From Geomonas sp. Red32 (lineage in GTDB: Bacteria; Desulfobacterota; Desulfuromonadia; Geobacterales; Geobacteraceae), in contig NZ_JAKLOY010000011.1 of the NCBI RefSeq assembly GCF_023652955.1, positions 62,001 through 126,000 of the forward strand: a stretch of 64,000 nucleotides of DNA, read 5' to 3'. This document shows positions 50,069 through 60,833 of this stretch, piece by piece. The first letter of the stretch is position 1, and every line of letters begins with the position of its first letter. A program made the translations under genes and the position numbers. The notes beneath the pieces are model-generated. The model was given only the letters and a program-made list of their open reading frames with translations. It did not search any database and was not told the DNA's origin.

Positions 50069-53000
50069 TTATCGGTCATCCAGCACCTCCCGCACCTTCT
50101 TGGTGAGGAGGGTGGCGGTGAACGGTTTGGAGAGGAAGCCGGCCCCCTCGCGGATCACCCCGCGGCCGGCGACGATGTCGGCGGTGTAGCCGGACATGAA
50201 GAGGGTGCGGATAGCCGGCCTGATCTCCTCGACGCGGGCCTGGAGCTCGCGGCCGTTCATGGTCGGCATCACCACGTCGGCCAGAAGGAGATGAATCTCG
50301 TCCGGGTGGCTGCGGCAACACTCCATGGCCTCCTCCGCGGAGAGGGCGGTCAGCACCGTGTAGCCGTGGCTCTCCAGGATGGTGCCGATGAGGGAGACGA
50401 CCTGCTCCTCGTCCTCCACGACCAGCACCGTCTCGGTCCCCCTGAGCGGGACGCCGGCGGTCACCCCTTCCAGGGGGATCTCCTCCTCCAGGCAGCGGGG
50501 GAAATGGACGATGAAGGTGGTTCCCCGCCCGGGCACGCTCTCCACCGAGATCCCCCCCTCGTTCTGCTTGACGATGCCGTAGACGGTGGAAAGCCCGAGG
50601 CCGGTCCCCTTCCCCTTTCCCTTGGTGGTGAAAAACGGTTCGAAGATCCGCTCCAGCACCACCTTGTCGATTCCGCTCCCGGTGTCGCTGATGGCGAGCC
50701 TCACGTACTCCCCGCCGCTAAGCCCGAGGATCCTGGCCGCTTCCCCGTCGATGGTGGCGTTGCCGGTGGCCAGCGTGATGGACCCCACCCCGCCGATGGC
50801 GTCGCGGGCGTTGACGGCGAGGTTGGTGAGGATCTGGTCCATCTGGGAGGGGTCGATCTTGATGTTCCAGAGGGAGGGGGCCGGCTGGAAGACGATGCGG
50901 ATCTCCTCCCCGATCAGGCGGGAGAGCATGCTGCGCTGGTAGTCGATCACCCGGTTGAGGTTGACCACCTCCGGCTGCCGCCCCTGCTTGCGGGAGAAGG
51001 CCAAAAGCTGGCGGGTGAGGTCGGCGGAGCGCTGGCCGGCCCGCTCGATCTGCAAAAGCTCGCGGTAGAGGGGATCCTGCGGGGTGAGCCGCTCCAGGGC
51101 CAGGTTGCTCACCCCGAGGATCACGCTCAGCATGTTGTTGAAGTCGTGGGCGATGCCGCCGGCCAACTGCCCGATGGCATCCATCTTCTGCGCCTGGCGA
51201 AGCTCCGCCTCGAAGCGGTCCCGCTCGGCCTGCACGGTCTGCATGGCCTGCGCCTGGTCGAAGGTGTAAAGGGCGAAGGCGACGTCGCTCGCCAGCTCGC
51301 CGAAGAGCGCCACCTCCTCCTGGTCGCACCCCTGCCCGTCGTCGAGCACCACCGCCATGAAACCGTAGAGGATGGCATTGTGGGTGAGCCGGACGCACAT
51401 GGTCTCGCACGTATTTTCCGGGGAGGAGATCGGACAGCCGTCGCAGAGCCCGGCCACCCGGGGCGCCAGCAGCGGCTCCCCCTCCTCCATGGCCCTGCAG
51501 CAGCAGGGGGGGAGCTTCCCCTCCTCGATCAGCCGGGCCAAAGGGGTGAAGTCCTCGCGGAACCCCGCCTGGGCGTAGGCGGACGGACGGCCGTCCCGGC
51601 CGGTGAGGATGATCATCCCCCCCCGGAAGCCGCGGTGCTCGACCAAAAGCTCGCAGGTCTCGGCGATGAAGCGGCCGGCGTCCCGCTCCCTGACGATCAG
51701 CTGGTCCACCGTGCGCACCGCGCGCAGCACCCGGTTCAGGTGCTCGATCCGCTCCTCGCTCCGCTTTCTCTGGGTGATGTCGTGGATGAAGCAGAGGAAG
51801 ATCCCCTGGTTGGGGAGATGGACGGTGCTCACCTCGACCTCGATCTCGCTTCCGTCGCGGCAGCGGTGCCGGCTCTCGAAGCGGTCGCACCCCTCCGCCA
51901 CCACGCTCGCCACGTGCCTTTGCACCTCCTCGCCCGACTCGCTGCAGTCGAGGTCGGCGATGGACATGGCGAGGATTTCGTCGCGGGAGTAGCCGGCCAT
52001 GGCACAGTAGGCGTCGTTCACCTCCAGGATCCTCCCCTCCTGGTTCACGGAGCAGAACCCTTCGATAGCGGTGTTGATGAGGGTCTGGTAGCGCTCCTCG
52101 TTCTCCCGGAGGCGCTCCTCGGCCCTCTTCAGGTCGGTGACGTCGCTTCCCACCGCCAGGATCTCGGTGAGCTCCCCCTTTTGGTCCAGGATCGGGGTGT
52201 TGGTCCAGGTCATCCAGACCCGGCGCCCGTCCCGGCGGACGTTCTCGTTGACGTTGTTCGCGTAGCGGTCGGGATGGGCGAGGATGTCGCCGATCAACCC
52301 CGAGAGCTCCCCTCCCCCGCCGCAATCCCCCGCCGGGACCAGCATGGCGACCGGCTGCCCCACCGCCTCCTCGGCCCGGTAGCCGAAGAACCTCTCCGCG
52401 AACTCGTTGAAGAAGGTGATGGAGCCGTCACGGCTCCACCTGACGATGGCGCTGTTGGCGTTTTGCACGAGGTCGCGGTAGATCTCCTCCCGGGCCCGGA
52501 GCTCCTCCTCCGCCCGCTTCCTTTCCGTGACGTCGGAGATCATCGCCAAAAGGCAGACGTCCTTGCCGATCACGATCATCTCGGTAGAACAGAGGGTGTC
52601 GATCACCTCTCCCGACTTTCTCCTGAGCTTCACCTCGCGGTTTCGTACCCGGCCGGTCCTCCTGAGCTCCCGGATCGCCCCCTCCCGGTCGCGGCCGTTG
52701 ACGTAGATGGCGAGCTCGGAGGAGCTGCGGCCGATCACCTCCTCCCGTAGGTAGCCGAGCATCTCCAGCCAAGTCGGGTTGACGTCCAACAGGCGGCCGT
52801 CCTCGGCGATGCTGATGCCGATGGCGATCGGGCTTCCCCGGAAGATGGTGGAGAAGCGGTCGTCGCTTAGGGAAGATTCCCGGTGGCTCTCCTCCCGGTC
52901 GCGGAGGTGGTTGAGGATGAGGTGGTACAGGAGAAAGGAGGTGAGGGCGACGAACAGCCACCCCTTGAGGATGGAGAGCCGGACCATGGCCTGCTCGCTG

Positions 53001-53128
53001 CCGGCGATCAGGGCGACCAGGTTGTCCGAGGAAAGTATCCACCCGGCGGAGAGGAGCGCGTACGCCAGCACGATGTTGCGTGCGGCCTGCTTCGGGGAGG
53101 AGTGTGTGCGCTTTGGTTCGCCGGGCAT
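50069..53128 (-). CDS. Hybrid histidine kinase: 2 TM, three PAS, Cys-rich GAF, HisKA, HATPase, REC
   Basis: A 1019-residue sensor. Two spans (about 17-38 and 52-73) are followed by PAS domains at about 90-205, 212-335 and 342-455, a GAF-like domain at 465-625, HisKA with H661 (GGIAHDFNN), an ATPase domain ([18 protein letters not shown]) and a receiver at about 900-1019 ([13 protein letters not shown]). The GAF region holds C542-C543-C544, C562, C565, C574 and C578, which suggests a metal or redox site. The receiver at the end implies internal phosphorelay. Ligands are unknown. Weak AGGA ribosome site 11 bases before the ATG. Confidence 0.93.
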   Translation of the reverse strand: MPGEPKRTHSSPKQAARNIVLAYALLSAGWILSSDNLVALIAGSEQAMVRLSILKGWLFVALTSFLLYHLILNHLRDREESHRESSLSDDRFSTIFRGSPIAIGISIAEDGRLLDVNPTWLEMLGYLREEVIGRSSSELAIYVNGRDREGAIRELRRTGRVRNREVKLRRKSGEVIDTLCSTEMIVIGKDVCLLAMISDVTERKRAEEELRAREEIYRDLVQNANSAIVRWSRDGSITFFNEFAERFFGYRAEEAVGQPVAMLVPAGDCGGGGELSGLIGDILAHPDRYANNVNENVRRDGRRVWMTWTNTPILDQKGELTEILAVGSDVTDLKRAEERLRENEERYQTLINTAIEGFCSVNQEGRILEVNDAYCAMAGYSRDEILAMSIADLDCSESGEEVQRHVASVVAEGCDRFESRHRCRDGSEIEVEVSTVHLPNQGIFLCFIHDITQRKRSEERIEHLNRVLRAVRTVDQLIVRERDAGRFIAETCELLVEHRGFRGGMIILTGRDGRPSAYAQAGFREDFTPLARLIEEGKLPPCCCRAMEEGEPLLAPRVAGLCDGCPISSPENTCETMCVRLTHNAILYGFMAVVLDDGQGCDQEEVALFGELASDVAFALYTFDQAQAMQTVQAERDRFEAELRQAQKMDAIGQLAGGIAHDFNNMLSVILGVSNLALERLTPQDPLYRELLQIERAGQRSADLTRQLLAFSRKQGRQPEVVNLNRVIDYQRSMLSRLIGEEIRIVFQPAPSLWNIKIDPSQMDQILTNLAVNARDAIGGVGSITLATGNATIDGEAARILGLSGGEYVRLAISDTGSGIDKVVLERIFEPFFTTKGKGKGTGLGLSTVYGIVKQNEGGISVESVPGRGTTFIVHFPRCLEEEIPLEGVTAGVPLRGTETVLVVEDEEQVVSLIGTILESHGYTVLTALSAEEAMECCRSHPDEIHLLLADVVMPTMNGRELQARVEEIRPAIRTLFMSGYTADIVAGRGVIREGAGFLSKPFTATLLTKKVREVLDDR

Positions 53129-53340
53129 GGAAAACGATTCCTGTACTATCTAGGAACGGGAAGTACTGTCTCAGCGGTTAGCGTAGCTGGACGAGCCTAG
53201 TTAACTTGTACAAAAATCGGCCGGAGGATTCTGTCGGGAAAGTTTGATTTCTCGGCAATGTTTCGGCCCGGGCGGCATTAGCCGCAAGAAAGAGGGATGG
53301 GAGCCGGCCGGAGGGCGAACCGCGGCGGGGCGCATCTCGC

Positions 53341-53958
53341 TCATTCAGCCGCGGTCACTCCGTGCTGGAGGGCGAACTTGATCAGCGAGGCCATGTTGGG
53401 CACCCGGAGCTTCTCCATGATCCGGCTGCGGTACGTCTCCACGGTCTTGGCGGAAAGCGAGAGGGTAGTGGCGATGGTGGCGCTCGATTTCCCCTCGGCG
53501 ACCAGTTGCAGCACCTCGCGCTCGCGCTGGCTGAGGCTCTCCAGCGGACTGGCCTCCCGGGCGACCGGCACCTCGGAACCGTAGTAGCGGCGCCCCCTCC
53601 CGACCGCCCGCACCGCGGTGAGGAGCTCCTCCCCGGCGGACTCCTTGAGCAGATAGCCGCGGGCGCCGGCCTGGAGCGCGCGGTGGACGTGCTCGGAGGT
53701 GTGGTGCATGGTGAGGATGAGGACGTAGGTGGAGGGGAGCTGCCGGGAGATGATCGAGGCGGCCTCGATGCCGTTGAGCCCCGGCATGGCGATGTCCATC
53801 ACCACGACGTCGGGTTTTAAGTCCATCGCTTCCCTGACCGCGGAGCGGCCGTCGGCGGCCATGCCGACCACCTTGAGGTCCTCCTGGGCGTCCAGGATCA
53901 TCCGGAGGCCGTCCCGCACCACGGCGTGGTCGTCGGCCAAAAGCAGCGTTATCGGCAT
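53341..53958 (-). CDS. NarL/FixJ-family response regulator
   Basis: A 205-residue DNA-binding regulator: receiver domain 1-120 with D9-D10, phospho-Asp D55 (VVVMDIAMPG), Thr and Lys of LILTMHH and LLKESAG, then a LuxR-type helix-turn-helix at about 142-205 (LSQREREVLQLVAEGKSSATIA, LSLSAKTVETYRSRIMEKL). GGAGGAGAGTGC gives the start. Its first codons overlap the end of the upstream kinase gene by 10 bases, so the pair is cotranscribed and coupled. Targets not visible. Confidence 0.95.
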   Translation of the reverse strand: MPITLLLADDHAVVRDGLRMILDAQEDLKVVGMAADGRSAVREAMDLKPDVVVMDIAMPGLNGIEAASIISRQLPSTYVLILTMHHTSEHVHRALQAGARGYLLKESAGEELLTAVRAVGRGRRYYGSEVPVAREASPLESLSQREREVLQLVAEGKSSATIATTLSLSAKTVETYRSRIMEKLRVPNMASLIKFALQHGVTAAE

Positions 53959-55514
53959 GCACTCTCCTCCAGCTCGACGGTCACCGAGCACCCCTCGCCG
54001 GGAAACGCTTCCATGCGGAAACGCCCGCCGATGGTCATGGCCCGTTCTCTCATGATGGTGGTCCCCCACCCGCCCCCTTCCCTCTTGGGGGGAGCCGCCA
54101 GCGAGAATCCCTTGCCGTCGTCCACCACCGAAAGCGTGAGCATCCCCTTTTCGCACCCTAAGGTGACCGTGACCATCCCCGCCTCCGCGTGCTTGGCGGC
54201 GTTGGTGAGCGCCTCCTGGGCGATGCGGAAAAGCGCAGTCTCGCACTCCTGGGTAAGGCGCGGGAAGGGGTCGGCACAGAGTACCGAGATGGGAACCCCG
54301 CTCTTCTCCGAAAAGAACTCGGCGTACCAGGTGAGGGCGACCTTCAGGCCGTAGTCGTCGAGGACCGGCGGTCTCAGGTTCACCATCATGGTGCGCAGGG
54401 TGCGGGTGAGATTCTTGAGGAGGAGGGTGGCGTCGTCCAGTCGGCTTCCCAGCATCCTGCGGGAATCCTCCGGGAGCATCTCCTTCATGAGCGCCCAGTG
54501 GAGCCCCAGGGTGGTGAGATCCCTCCCCATCTCGTCGTGGATCTCGGCGGCGAGCTTTTTCCTGGTATCCTCGTCGATCTCCACGAGCCGCCGCGAAAGG
54601 TTCCGGAGCGAGCTCTCCATCCGTTTGCGGTCGGTAATGTCGCGCCCTACCCCCTGGGTTTCCACCAGCCTTCCCTCCCCGTCGAAGATCCCCCGGTTGA
54701 CGAACTGCATCCAGCGGACCTCGCCGCTCCCCGCGTAGACCCGGTTCTCTACCGTCACCACCGGGTTTCCGGGAGACAGGGCGCTCAGGCGCTCCAGCAC
54801 CATGGGGAGGTCCTCCGGGTAGGCGTCCGGCATCCAGGGATGCCCTTCCAGCTCCTCGCGGGACTTGCCGAAGAAACGGCAGAAGGTCTCGTTGACGAAG
54901 GTGTAGGTTCCGTCCGGGAGGTAACGGCTGATGACCTCGGTCTGGTCCTCGACCACCTTCCGGTAGCGCTCCTCGCTCGCCTGGAGCGCCTCGGCGACCG
55001 CCCTGCGCCGGCCGATCTCCTCCACCAGGAGCTCGTTCAGCTTCTCCAGCTCGCTCGTACGCGCCGCCACGTGCCACTCCAGGGCCGTCTCGCGCTGGCG
55101 GTACTCCCGCTCCTTCTCCACGTCGCCGCTGATGTCCTTGAGCAGGTGGAGCGAGGCGGCCATCCTCCCGTTGCCGTCGAGGATCGGGATGCTGACGATC
55201 AGAAAGGTCCCCCCCAGCCGCTCCAGGGTCCTCTCGCACCGGTGCTCACGCCCGTCCGCGAGGGTGCGCTGGTGAGGACAATCCTCCGGAGCATACTGCG
55301 GGCCGTGGAGAAGCTCGCGGCAGAGCGCTCCCCGGAAATCCCCGGGATCTCCGCCAAGACGCCGGGCCAGGACACGGTTGACCATGACGATGCGGGATTG
55401 GTTGTCGATGATGGCGACGGGATCGGGGAGGGTATCGACCACCCCTTCCCACCCGACACCGGGAAGCGGGTCGTTCCCGCTCCCCGGGTTGCGGCCGGCA
55501 GGCTGGACGCCCAT
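53949..55514 (-). CDS. PAS sensor histidine kinase, NarX/DegS-type (HisKA_3)
   Basis: A 521-residue cytosolic kinase. An N-terminal PAS (about 22-130) includes a Cys pair (LCRELLHG and EDCPHQR); a coiled coil (about 140-185) leads to a second PAS (about 190-300); then the HisKA_3 dimerisation box with H326 in AAEIHDEMGRDL and an ATPase domain (NAAKHAEAG, VVDDGKGF, GWGTTIMRERA). It phosphorylates the NarL-type partner encoded next. The ATG at 55514 has GGGGGAAAGG directly before it; the TTG ten codons earlier lacks a site. No membrane span, so it probably senses an internal signal. Confidence 0.93.
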   Translation of the reverse strand: MGVQPAGRNPGSGNDPLPGVGWEGVVDTLPDPVAIIDNQSRIVMVNRVLARRLGGDPGDFRGALCRELLHGPQYAPEDCPHQRTLADGREHRCERTLERLGGTFLIVSIPILDGNGRMAASLHLLKDISGDVEKEREYRQRETALEWHVAARTSELEKLNELLVEEIGRRRAVAEALQASEERYRKVVEDQTEVISRYLPDGTYTFVNETFCRFFGKSREELEGHPWMPDAYPEDLPMVLERLSALSPGNPVVTVENRVYAGSGEVRWMQFVNRGIFDGEGRLVETQGVGRDITDRKRMESSLRNLSRRLVEIDEDTRKKLAAEIHDEMGRDLTTLGLHWALMKEMLPEDSRRMLGSRLDDATLLLKNLTRTLRTMMVNLRPPVLDDYGLKVALTWYAEFFSEKSGVPISVLCADPFPRLTQECETALFRIAQEALTNAAKHAEAGMVTVTLGCEKGMLTLSVVDDGKGFSLAAPPKREGGGWGTTIMRERAMTIGGRFRMEAFPGEGCSVTVELEESACR

Positions 55515-55769
55515 CCTTTCCCCCTGGAAACTGCTTGGAATCAACTTGACGCGGCGCGGAAGTCTCAGACTTATTCTGATGAGCTAAGATTCTGTCTGTG
55601 ATGAAGTGGGCATATGCCTTACAATAAATCTACCGGCAGAGCAACAGTATTGTCAAATTCGGATTTATGAATCAATAACGGGAAGGAAGGTGCGGCACAG
55701 TTCGAGCCGGGGAGATGAGAGAGACGTATCGGGCGGGAAAGGGTAATGAAAACGGCAAGAAAGAAGGGA

Positions 55770-55807
55770 AACGGGGCGGCCTCGATTCAGGTAGAGACCG
55801 CCCCGTT
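55770..55807 (-). terminator. Terminator after bacteriohemerythrin
   Basis: A perfect 10-bp stem (AACGGGGCGG with CCGCCCCGTT) lies 24 bases after the stop, followed on the minus strand by a pyrimidine-rich TTTCCCTTCTTTC. Confidence 0.65.
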
Positions 55808-55830
55808 CGTCATACAGAAATTAGGAAAAA

Positions 55831-56238
55831 TCAGCAGAGCCCGTGAGAGTTGAAAAGCCGGGAATAGCTGGAGTCGGTGCCGAGGATGTGGTTTTGCAGC
55901 CAGTCCTTGAGGAAGGAGAGTACCTCCAGGGTCAGGATGAAACCGTCCTCGTCCGCGCGGTTCTTGAGGTCGAGAGCCTTGGTGGTGAAGTCGTCGTGCT
56001 CGAGCTTGTGGGTCGGGTACTCGGGGTAATTGAAGCGCCGCATGTAGCGCTCTTCGGTGGAGAAGTGGATGGTCGCGTAGTCGACCATCTCGTAGATAAT
56101 CTTCTTCTGGACCTCGCGCCCCTTGTTGGCCAGCATGGCGTCGTGGAGGGTATTGACCATGCCGAGAAGCACCTTGTGCTGGTCGTCGAGCTCCTTCACC
56201 TTCACCGAAAACGAGTCCTGCCATTGCATGTACGCCAT
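55831..56238 (-). CDS. Bacteriohemerythrin
   Basis: A 135-residue four-helix protein with a complete diiron oxygen-binding ligand set: H21, H58, E62, H77, H81, H117 and D122 ([35 protein letters not shown]). Single-domain forms bind oxygen reversibly and supply or sense it in microaerobic cells. The start is the Met after GAAGGAGGTTTC, an almost perfect ribosome site. It has its own promoter and terminator. Its position beside oxygen-type sensors and not far from an oxidase suits a role at low oxygen, by inference only. Confidence 0.95.
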   Translation of the reverse strand: MAYMQWQDSFSVKVKELDDQHKVLLGMVNTLHDAMLANKGREVQKKIIYEMVDYATIHFSTEERYMRRFNYPEYPTHKLEHDDFTTKALDLKNRADEDGFILTLEVLSFLKDWLQNHILGTDSSYSRLFNSHGLC

Positions 56239-56318
56239 GAAACCTCCTTCACACAATCGATAACAGGGTGCGCCGGGGGCACCGCAAAACAAACCTTAAC
56301 GTGAGGGACAACGGGGGG

Positions 56319-56347
56319 ATATTACCGTCCTTACAGATCAATTTCAA
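56319..56347 (-). promoter_or_regulatory. Promoter of bacteriohemerythrin
   Basis: Minus strand TTGAAA, 17 bases, TAATAT. Transcription would start near 56312, leaving a leader of about 75 bases. Confidence 0.5.
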
Positions 56348-56462
56348 CGGTTTTATCGATATCCCCGCAAAATCGGTCCCCTTCCCGTCCCCCCGCCACC
56401 GGCAAGAGCCGCCGCCCCCCTCCGGATAGCAGTGCCTCCGGAGGGATCCCCTTTTCCCTCCC

Positions 56463-59400
56463 TCACCGCGTCCTGATCTCTACGATACTGAGGTTGTACC
56501 GGTCGCCGGTTGGCGCCGTGTCGTTGATGGTCACCGTGCTCCCGGCCAGCGGCGTCGCCGCCGACTGGCTCTGCACCCAATAGGTGTCTCCGGTCCCGTT
56601 GGACAGGAACTGATGCACCATCGTCTGGTTGGCTCCCACCGTGCGGCCGATGGCCGCGCTCCAGTCGTTCCCGGTGCCGAACACCCACGAATTGGCCCTG
56701 GTGGTCACGAGCGAAGCCGTCGGCGCCCCCGACAGTGAATTTCCGCTCCCTACCGCCCCGATCGCCGAGGCCCCGCTGGCGGTTCCGGTGAAGGAAAGCA
56801 CGGTCAACGACCCGGAGGAGACGTTTCTGCTCAGGGAGGCGGTGACCGTCCCGCTCAGCGTGGAGGGGGCATACGCCCACCAGATCTCCGCCGTCCCCCG
56901 CTGCCCGTTGGTGATCACCGCGCGGCTCCAGGTGAGCGGCGTCCCGCTGTTGGTTATCCCGGTGACCGAGGTGTTGGTCCCGGTGGCAGGAGCACTCGCC
57001 GTGACGAAGGCGACCAGGAGCTCGTTGGCCGCGTGGGTGGTCAGGGTCGGGGTCGCCAGGCTTCGCACCGTGCCGGGGGCATCGGTGGAGACCGAAGCAT
57101 CAATGGCCAGCGGCGGCACCAGCGATACCGTCAGGTTCAGGGTCGCCGCCGCGGAGCCCTGGGCGCTGTCGGTAACCTGGATGGCGACCGCGAAGGTCCC
57201 GGCGGCGGACGGCGTCCCGCCGATCGATCCGCCGCTGGTCATGGAAAGCCCGGGAGGAAGCCCGGCCGCCGTCCAGCTGTAGGGGGGCGAGCCGCCGGTG
57301 GCGGCCATCGCCTGCCCCGGATAGGGGACCCCCACGGTCCCGGTGGCGAGTGAGGCAGTGGTGATGGAGAGCGGCAGCGGCCCGGCGGGGACCCGGATCT
57401 CCACCAGGCTCAGGTTGTACATGTCGGTGGAGGGGGCCGTGTCGTTGAGGGTCACCGCGGTCCCCGCGCTGGGGGTGGCCGCCGACTGGCTCTGTACCCA
57501 GTAGGTATCGCCGGTGGCGGTGGAGAGGTACTGGTGGACGAGCGACTGGCCGGGGCCGACGGTCCTGGCGACCGCCGCGCTCCAGTCGTTGCCGGTTCCG
57601 AAGACCCAGGAGTTGGCCCGGGTGGTGGTGAGCGTGGCGGCGGGTGCCCCCGAGGAAGCGCTGCCGCTCCCCACCGCCCCGATGGCATCGGCACCGGCCG
57701 CCGCCCCGGTGAAGGTCATCACGGTGAGCGAGCGCGAGGAGACGCTCTGGTTGAGGGTGGCGGTAACCGTCCCGCTCAAAGCGCCGGTCGCATAGGCCCA
57801 CCAGATCTCGGCGGTCCCGCGCTGGGCGTTGGTGACCACCGCCCGGCTCCAGGTCAACGCCCCGCCGGTATTGGAGACGCCGGTCACCGTGGCGTTGGTG
57901 CCGGTGGTGGGGCCGGAGGCGGAGACGAAGGCGACCAGGAGCTCGTTGGCCGCCGCGGTGGTCACCGTCGGCGAGGTAATCGCGCTCCCCGCGGCGGCGG
58001 TATCGGTGGAGACGCGGACATCCACCGCGAGCCCCGAATTGGAGGCGACGGTGAGGCTGTAGCTCTGGGTCGCCGACGCCTGGCTGGCATCCACCACCCG
58101 CACCGTGAAACTGCTGGTCCCCGCCGCGGTCGGGGTCCCGGAGACCGTCCCGCTCCCGGCGTCGATAGCGAGTCCGGGAGGGAGGGTCCCGGCGCTGATC
58201 GACCAGCTGTAGGGGGGCTTTCCCCCGGCGGCGTTGATCGCCTGGCTGTAGGGGGTTCCCACGCTGCCGCCTGGAAGGGCCCCCGTGGTGATGGCCAGGG
58301 CGGGGGCCGCGGTGGCGAGGGGGCGGATCTCCACTAGGCTCAGGTTGAACATGTCCGCGGTCGGCGAGGTGTCGTTGATGGTCACCGCGGTCCCGGAGGC
58401 CGGGGTGAGGCCGGTCTGGTCCTGCACCCAGTAGGTGTCCGCAGTGGTGGAGGAGACGAACTGATGGATGAGCGCCTGGCCGCTTCCGGGCGTGCGTGCG
58501 GTTGCCGAGGTCCAGTCGTTGCCGGTCCCGAACACCCAGGAGTTGTTCCGGGTGGTGGTCAGGGTGGCGGTGGGGGCTCCCGCCGAGAGGCTGTTGCCGG
58601 CGGTGGCCCCCGGCAGGTCGGCGCCAATGAAGGTGAGCACGGTGAGCGAGCGCGACGAGACGCTCTGGCTCAAGGTGGCGGTGACGGTGCCGGTCAGCGG
58701 AGCGGAGGCGTAGGCCCACCAGATCTCGGCGGTTCCCTGCTGGGCATTGGTGGTCACCGCCCGGTTCCAGGTCAGGGCGCCGCCGGTATTGGCTATCCCC
58801 TGCACGAAGGTGTTAGCGCCCGTCCCCGGCGAGCTCGCCCCGACGAAGGCAACCAGAAGCTCGTTTCCCGAGGAGGTGGCGACCGTGGGCGACGTGATGG
58901 TGGCCCCCGCGGTGGCCGCATCGGTGGAGACGTTGACGTCGATGGCGAGCGTCGGGGCGACGGCGTAGATGCCGATGCTGAGGTTCCTGGAGGCGCTCGC
59001 CAAGGCGGCATCCTGCACCGTGACGGTGAAGGTGGAGGTCCCGGCCGCGGCCGGCGTTCCGGATATCACCCCGGTGGTGGGGTTGAGGGTCAGTCCGGCG
59101 GGAAGAGTTCCGGCGCTCACCGACCAGCTGTAGGGAGTCTGCCCTCCCCCCGCGGCCACCGCCTGGCTGTACCCCTCCCCTACCACCCCCGCCACAAGAT
59201 AGCTCGAGGTGACGGTGAGTCCCAAAAGCCCGTAGGCGTGCAGCTGGTTGGAGAAGGTCGCCAGGTAGACCTTGCCGTTGGCGACCGTGGGCGGGGAGAA
59301 CTTGGCGTAGTTCCCGACGTCGTCGCGCGCGGCGTTGAGCTTGCTGTTCCAGAGCTCGGCCGAGAGGTTCCCGGCGTCGAGGGCGCGCAGGATCCCCGGG

Positions 59401-60833
59401 ACCGTCTGCTGGTTGGGGTCCTGCTGGTAGGCCGCCGAGGCCCAGACGATCCCGCTCCCCGCCAGGCTGCCGTTGGCCGAAAGCGACAGCGGCACCGAGT
59501 TGGAGCTCCCCCCGAACTCGGTCATGGTGCTCTGGGAGACCGGGGTCGTCTGCAGCGCGCTCCCGGTAAACCGGTACTGCTTGAGGTAGTCGTTGGGCCC
59601 CCAGACGTAGAGCGACGGCCCGCTGCCCGGGCTGTTCCAGTAGATCGTCCCCCCCATGAAGATCGATCCCGACGGTACCGCCTGGAACTCCTGGACGTCG
59701 TTGTTGGTGGTCGAGCTGAACTTCCCGAGGTTGAGGGTGTCGATGAGCCGCATCACGCCGTCTTTCCCCATGCAGGCCATGAGGTTGCTTCCGGGGATCA
59801 GCATCGGGCCACCGGAGCCGAGGTCGGCGTCATTGGCACTGAGGGTCGCCTGGTTGAAGGGGGTGAAGTAGTCGGCCACCGAGAGCCCGGAGGCGGTGGA
59901 GAGCTTCAGGACGCTGTCCCCGTAGTCGCTCCCCCCGGTGTTGGCGTCGAAGGTCCCGTTGCCGGTCATGAGGTAGATATTGCCGGCGGCGTCGGCGGCG
60001 AGTCCCTTCCCCGCCTGCCAGATGGCCCCCTGGCTCCCGTTGGGGGTGACGTTGAAGACGCTCGTCTGCTGCAGCGTCCCGGCGTTGTAGGCGAGTACCC
60101 AGCCGTGGTAGGGAGAGATGTCCCCTACCGAGCCGAAGCCGAGGTAGACGGTGCCGTTCAAAAGGAGCAGTCCCGGGCGGTTCAGGTGGTGCAGCGGGTC
60201 GAGGGTGACCACGCCGCCCGAGCTCCCGTCCCCGCTCCCCCTGACCTGGGCGGTGATCTCCACCGGGCCGCCGAACTTCTCCCCACCCGAGGCGGCGTCG
60301 AGGGCGTGGAGCCGGAAGTGATAGGTGCCGGTGGCGGTGTCCTTCGTCTTGGCCACCACGTAGATGGTGCCGGTGGCGGGATCGATGACCGGGGTGGCGA
60401 GGATCCCGATCTCGGGGGTGATGTCGAGGTAGGAGGAGCTGATGTCGGTGGCGGGGACCGGGGTGCCGAGATTGACCTGCCAAAGCGGGGAGGATGAGGC
60501 CGGGTCGTCGGCGTCGAAGGCGTAGACGCTGTTGTGCATGGTGGCCGCGAAGACCACGTTGCGGGAGGTACCCTGGATGGTGACGTTGGGGAGGTAGAGC
60601 GGCTGGGCGTAGATCTGTCCGTCAACCGAGCGCGAGAACAGTTTCCCGAAGGTGCTCACACTCACATTGGCGGTGGTGAGGACCGTTTCGCTCACATTCT
60701 GTCCGGTCCTGGCGGCATCGTTGTGTTGGGTGAGGACACTGACAGCGGACGACGAAGCAGGAAAAGAGAGCAAACAGAGCAGGGTCGCGGTGTGAATGGT
60801 GACAGCAAGACTTGCTATGCATGACTTCCTCAT
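56463..60833 (-). CDS. Exported PQQ-like propeller protein with Ig-like and repeat domains
   Basis: A 1456-residue secreted protein. After a signal peptide (about 1-30) a PQQ/quinoprotein-like beta-propeller fills residues about 35-535 (SVYAFDADDP, LHALDAASGGEKFGG, GTIYVVAKTKD). The rest is three tandem units of about 307 residues: a putative-Ig domain (PYSWSVSAGTLPAGL, GVISGTPAAAGTSTF) joined to an unnamed beta-rich domain (NELLVAFVSASG, GTAEIWWAYA, NSWVFGTGNDW, GDTYWVQ). The last unit lacks its Ig part at the end. It should be surface-exposed or released. No catalytic residues for quinone use can be assigned, so a structural propeller is as likely. GGGGGATCC precedes the ATG. Confidence 0.88.
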   Translation of the reverse strand: MRKSCIASLAVTIHTATLLCLLSFPASSSAVSVLTQHNDAARTGQNVSETVLTTANVSVSTFGKLFSRSVDGQIYAQPLYLPNVTIQGTSRNVVFAATMHNSVYAFDADDPASSSPLWQVNLGTPVPATDISSSYLDITPEIGILATPVIDPATGTIYVVAKTKDTATGTYHFRLHALDAASGGEKFGGPVEITAQVRGSGDGSSGGVVTLDPLHHLNRPGLLLLNGTVYLGFGSVGDISPYHGWVLAYNAGTLQQTSVFNVTPNGSQGAIWQAGKGLAADAAGNIYLMTGNGTFDANTGGSDYGDSVLKLSTASGLSVADYFTPFNQATLSANDADLGSGGPMLIPGSNLMACMGKDGVMRLIDTLNLGKFSSTTNNDVQEFQAVPSGSIFMGGTIYWNSPGSGPSLYVWGPNDYLKQYRFTGSALQTTPVSQSTMTEFGGSSNSVPLSLSANGSLAGSGIVWASAAYQQDPNQQTVPGILRALDAGNLSAELWNSKLNAARDDVGNYAKFSPPTVANGKVYLATFSNQLHAYGLLGLTVTSSYLVAGVVGEGYSQAVAAGGGQTPYSWSVSAGTLPAGLTLNPTTGVISGTPAAAGTSTFTVTVQDAALASASRNLSIGIYAVAPTLAIDVNVSTDAATAGATITSPTVATSSGNELLVAFVGASSPGTGANTFVQGIANTGGALTWNRAVTTNAQQGTAEIWWAYASAPLTGTVTATLSQSVSSRSLTVLTFIGADLPGATAGNSLSAGAPTATLTTTRNNSWVFGTGNDWTSATARTPGSGQALIHQFVSSTTADTYWVQDQTGLTPASGTAVTINDTSPTADMFNLSLVEIRPLATAAPALAITTGALPGGSVGTPYSQAINAAGGKPPYSWSISAGTLPPGLAIDAGSGTVSGTPTAAGTSSFTVRVVDASQASATQSYSLTVASNSGLAVDVRVSTDTAAAGSAITSPTVTTAAANELLVAFVSASGPTTGTNATVTGVSNTGGALTWSRAVVTNAQRGTAEIWWAYATGALSGTVTATLNQSVSSRSLTVMTFTGAAAGADAIGAVGSGSASSGAPAATLTTTRANSWVFGTGNDWSAAVARTVGPGQSLVHQYLSTATGDTYWVQSQSAATPSAGTAVTLNDTAPSTDMYNLSLVEIRVPAGPLPLSITTASLATGTVGVPYPGQAMAATGGSPPYSWTAAGLPPGLSMTSGGSIGGTPSAAGTFAVAIQVTDSAQGSAAATLNLTVSLVPPLAIDASVSTDAPGTVRSLATPTLTTHAANELLVAFVTASAPATGTNTSVTGITNSGTPLTWSRAVITNGQRGTAEIWWAYAPSTLSGTVTASLSRNVSSGSLTVLSFTGTASGASAIGAVGSGNSLSGAPTASLVTTRANSWVFGTGNDWSAAIGRTVGANQTMVHQFLSNGTGDTYWVQSQSAATPLAGSTVTINDTAPTGDRYNLSIVEIRTR

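Noticed and set aside
50066-52750. An 894-codon plus-strand open frame opposite the hybrid kinase (and similar long plus-strand frames, for example 1995-3683, 5090-6685 and 38638-41319)
   Set aside because: They are antisense shadows of real genes caused by high GC third positions; they have no ribosome sites and low-complexity Gly/Val/Asp/His-rich composition.
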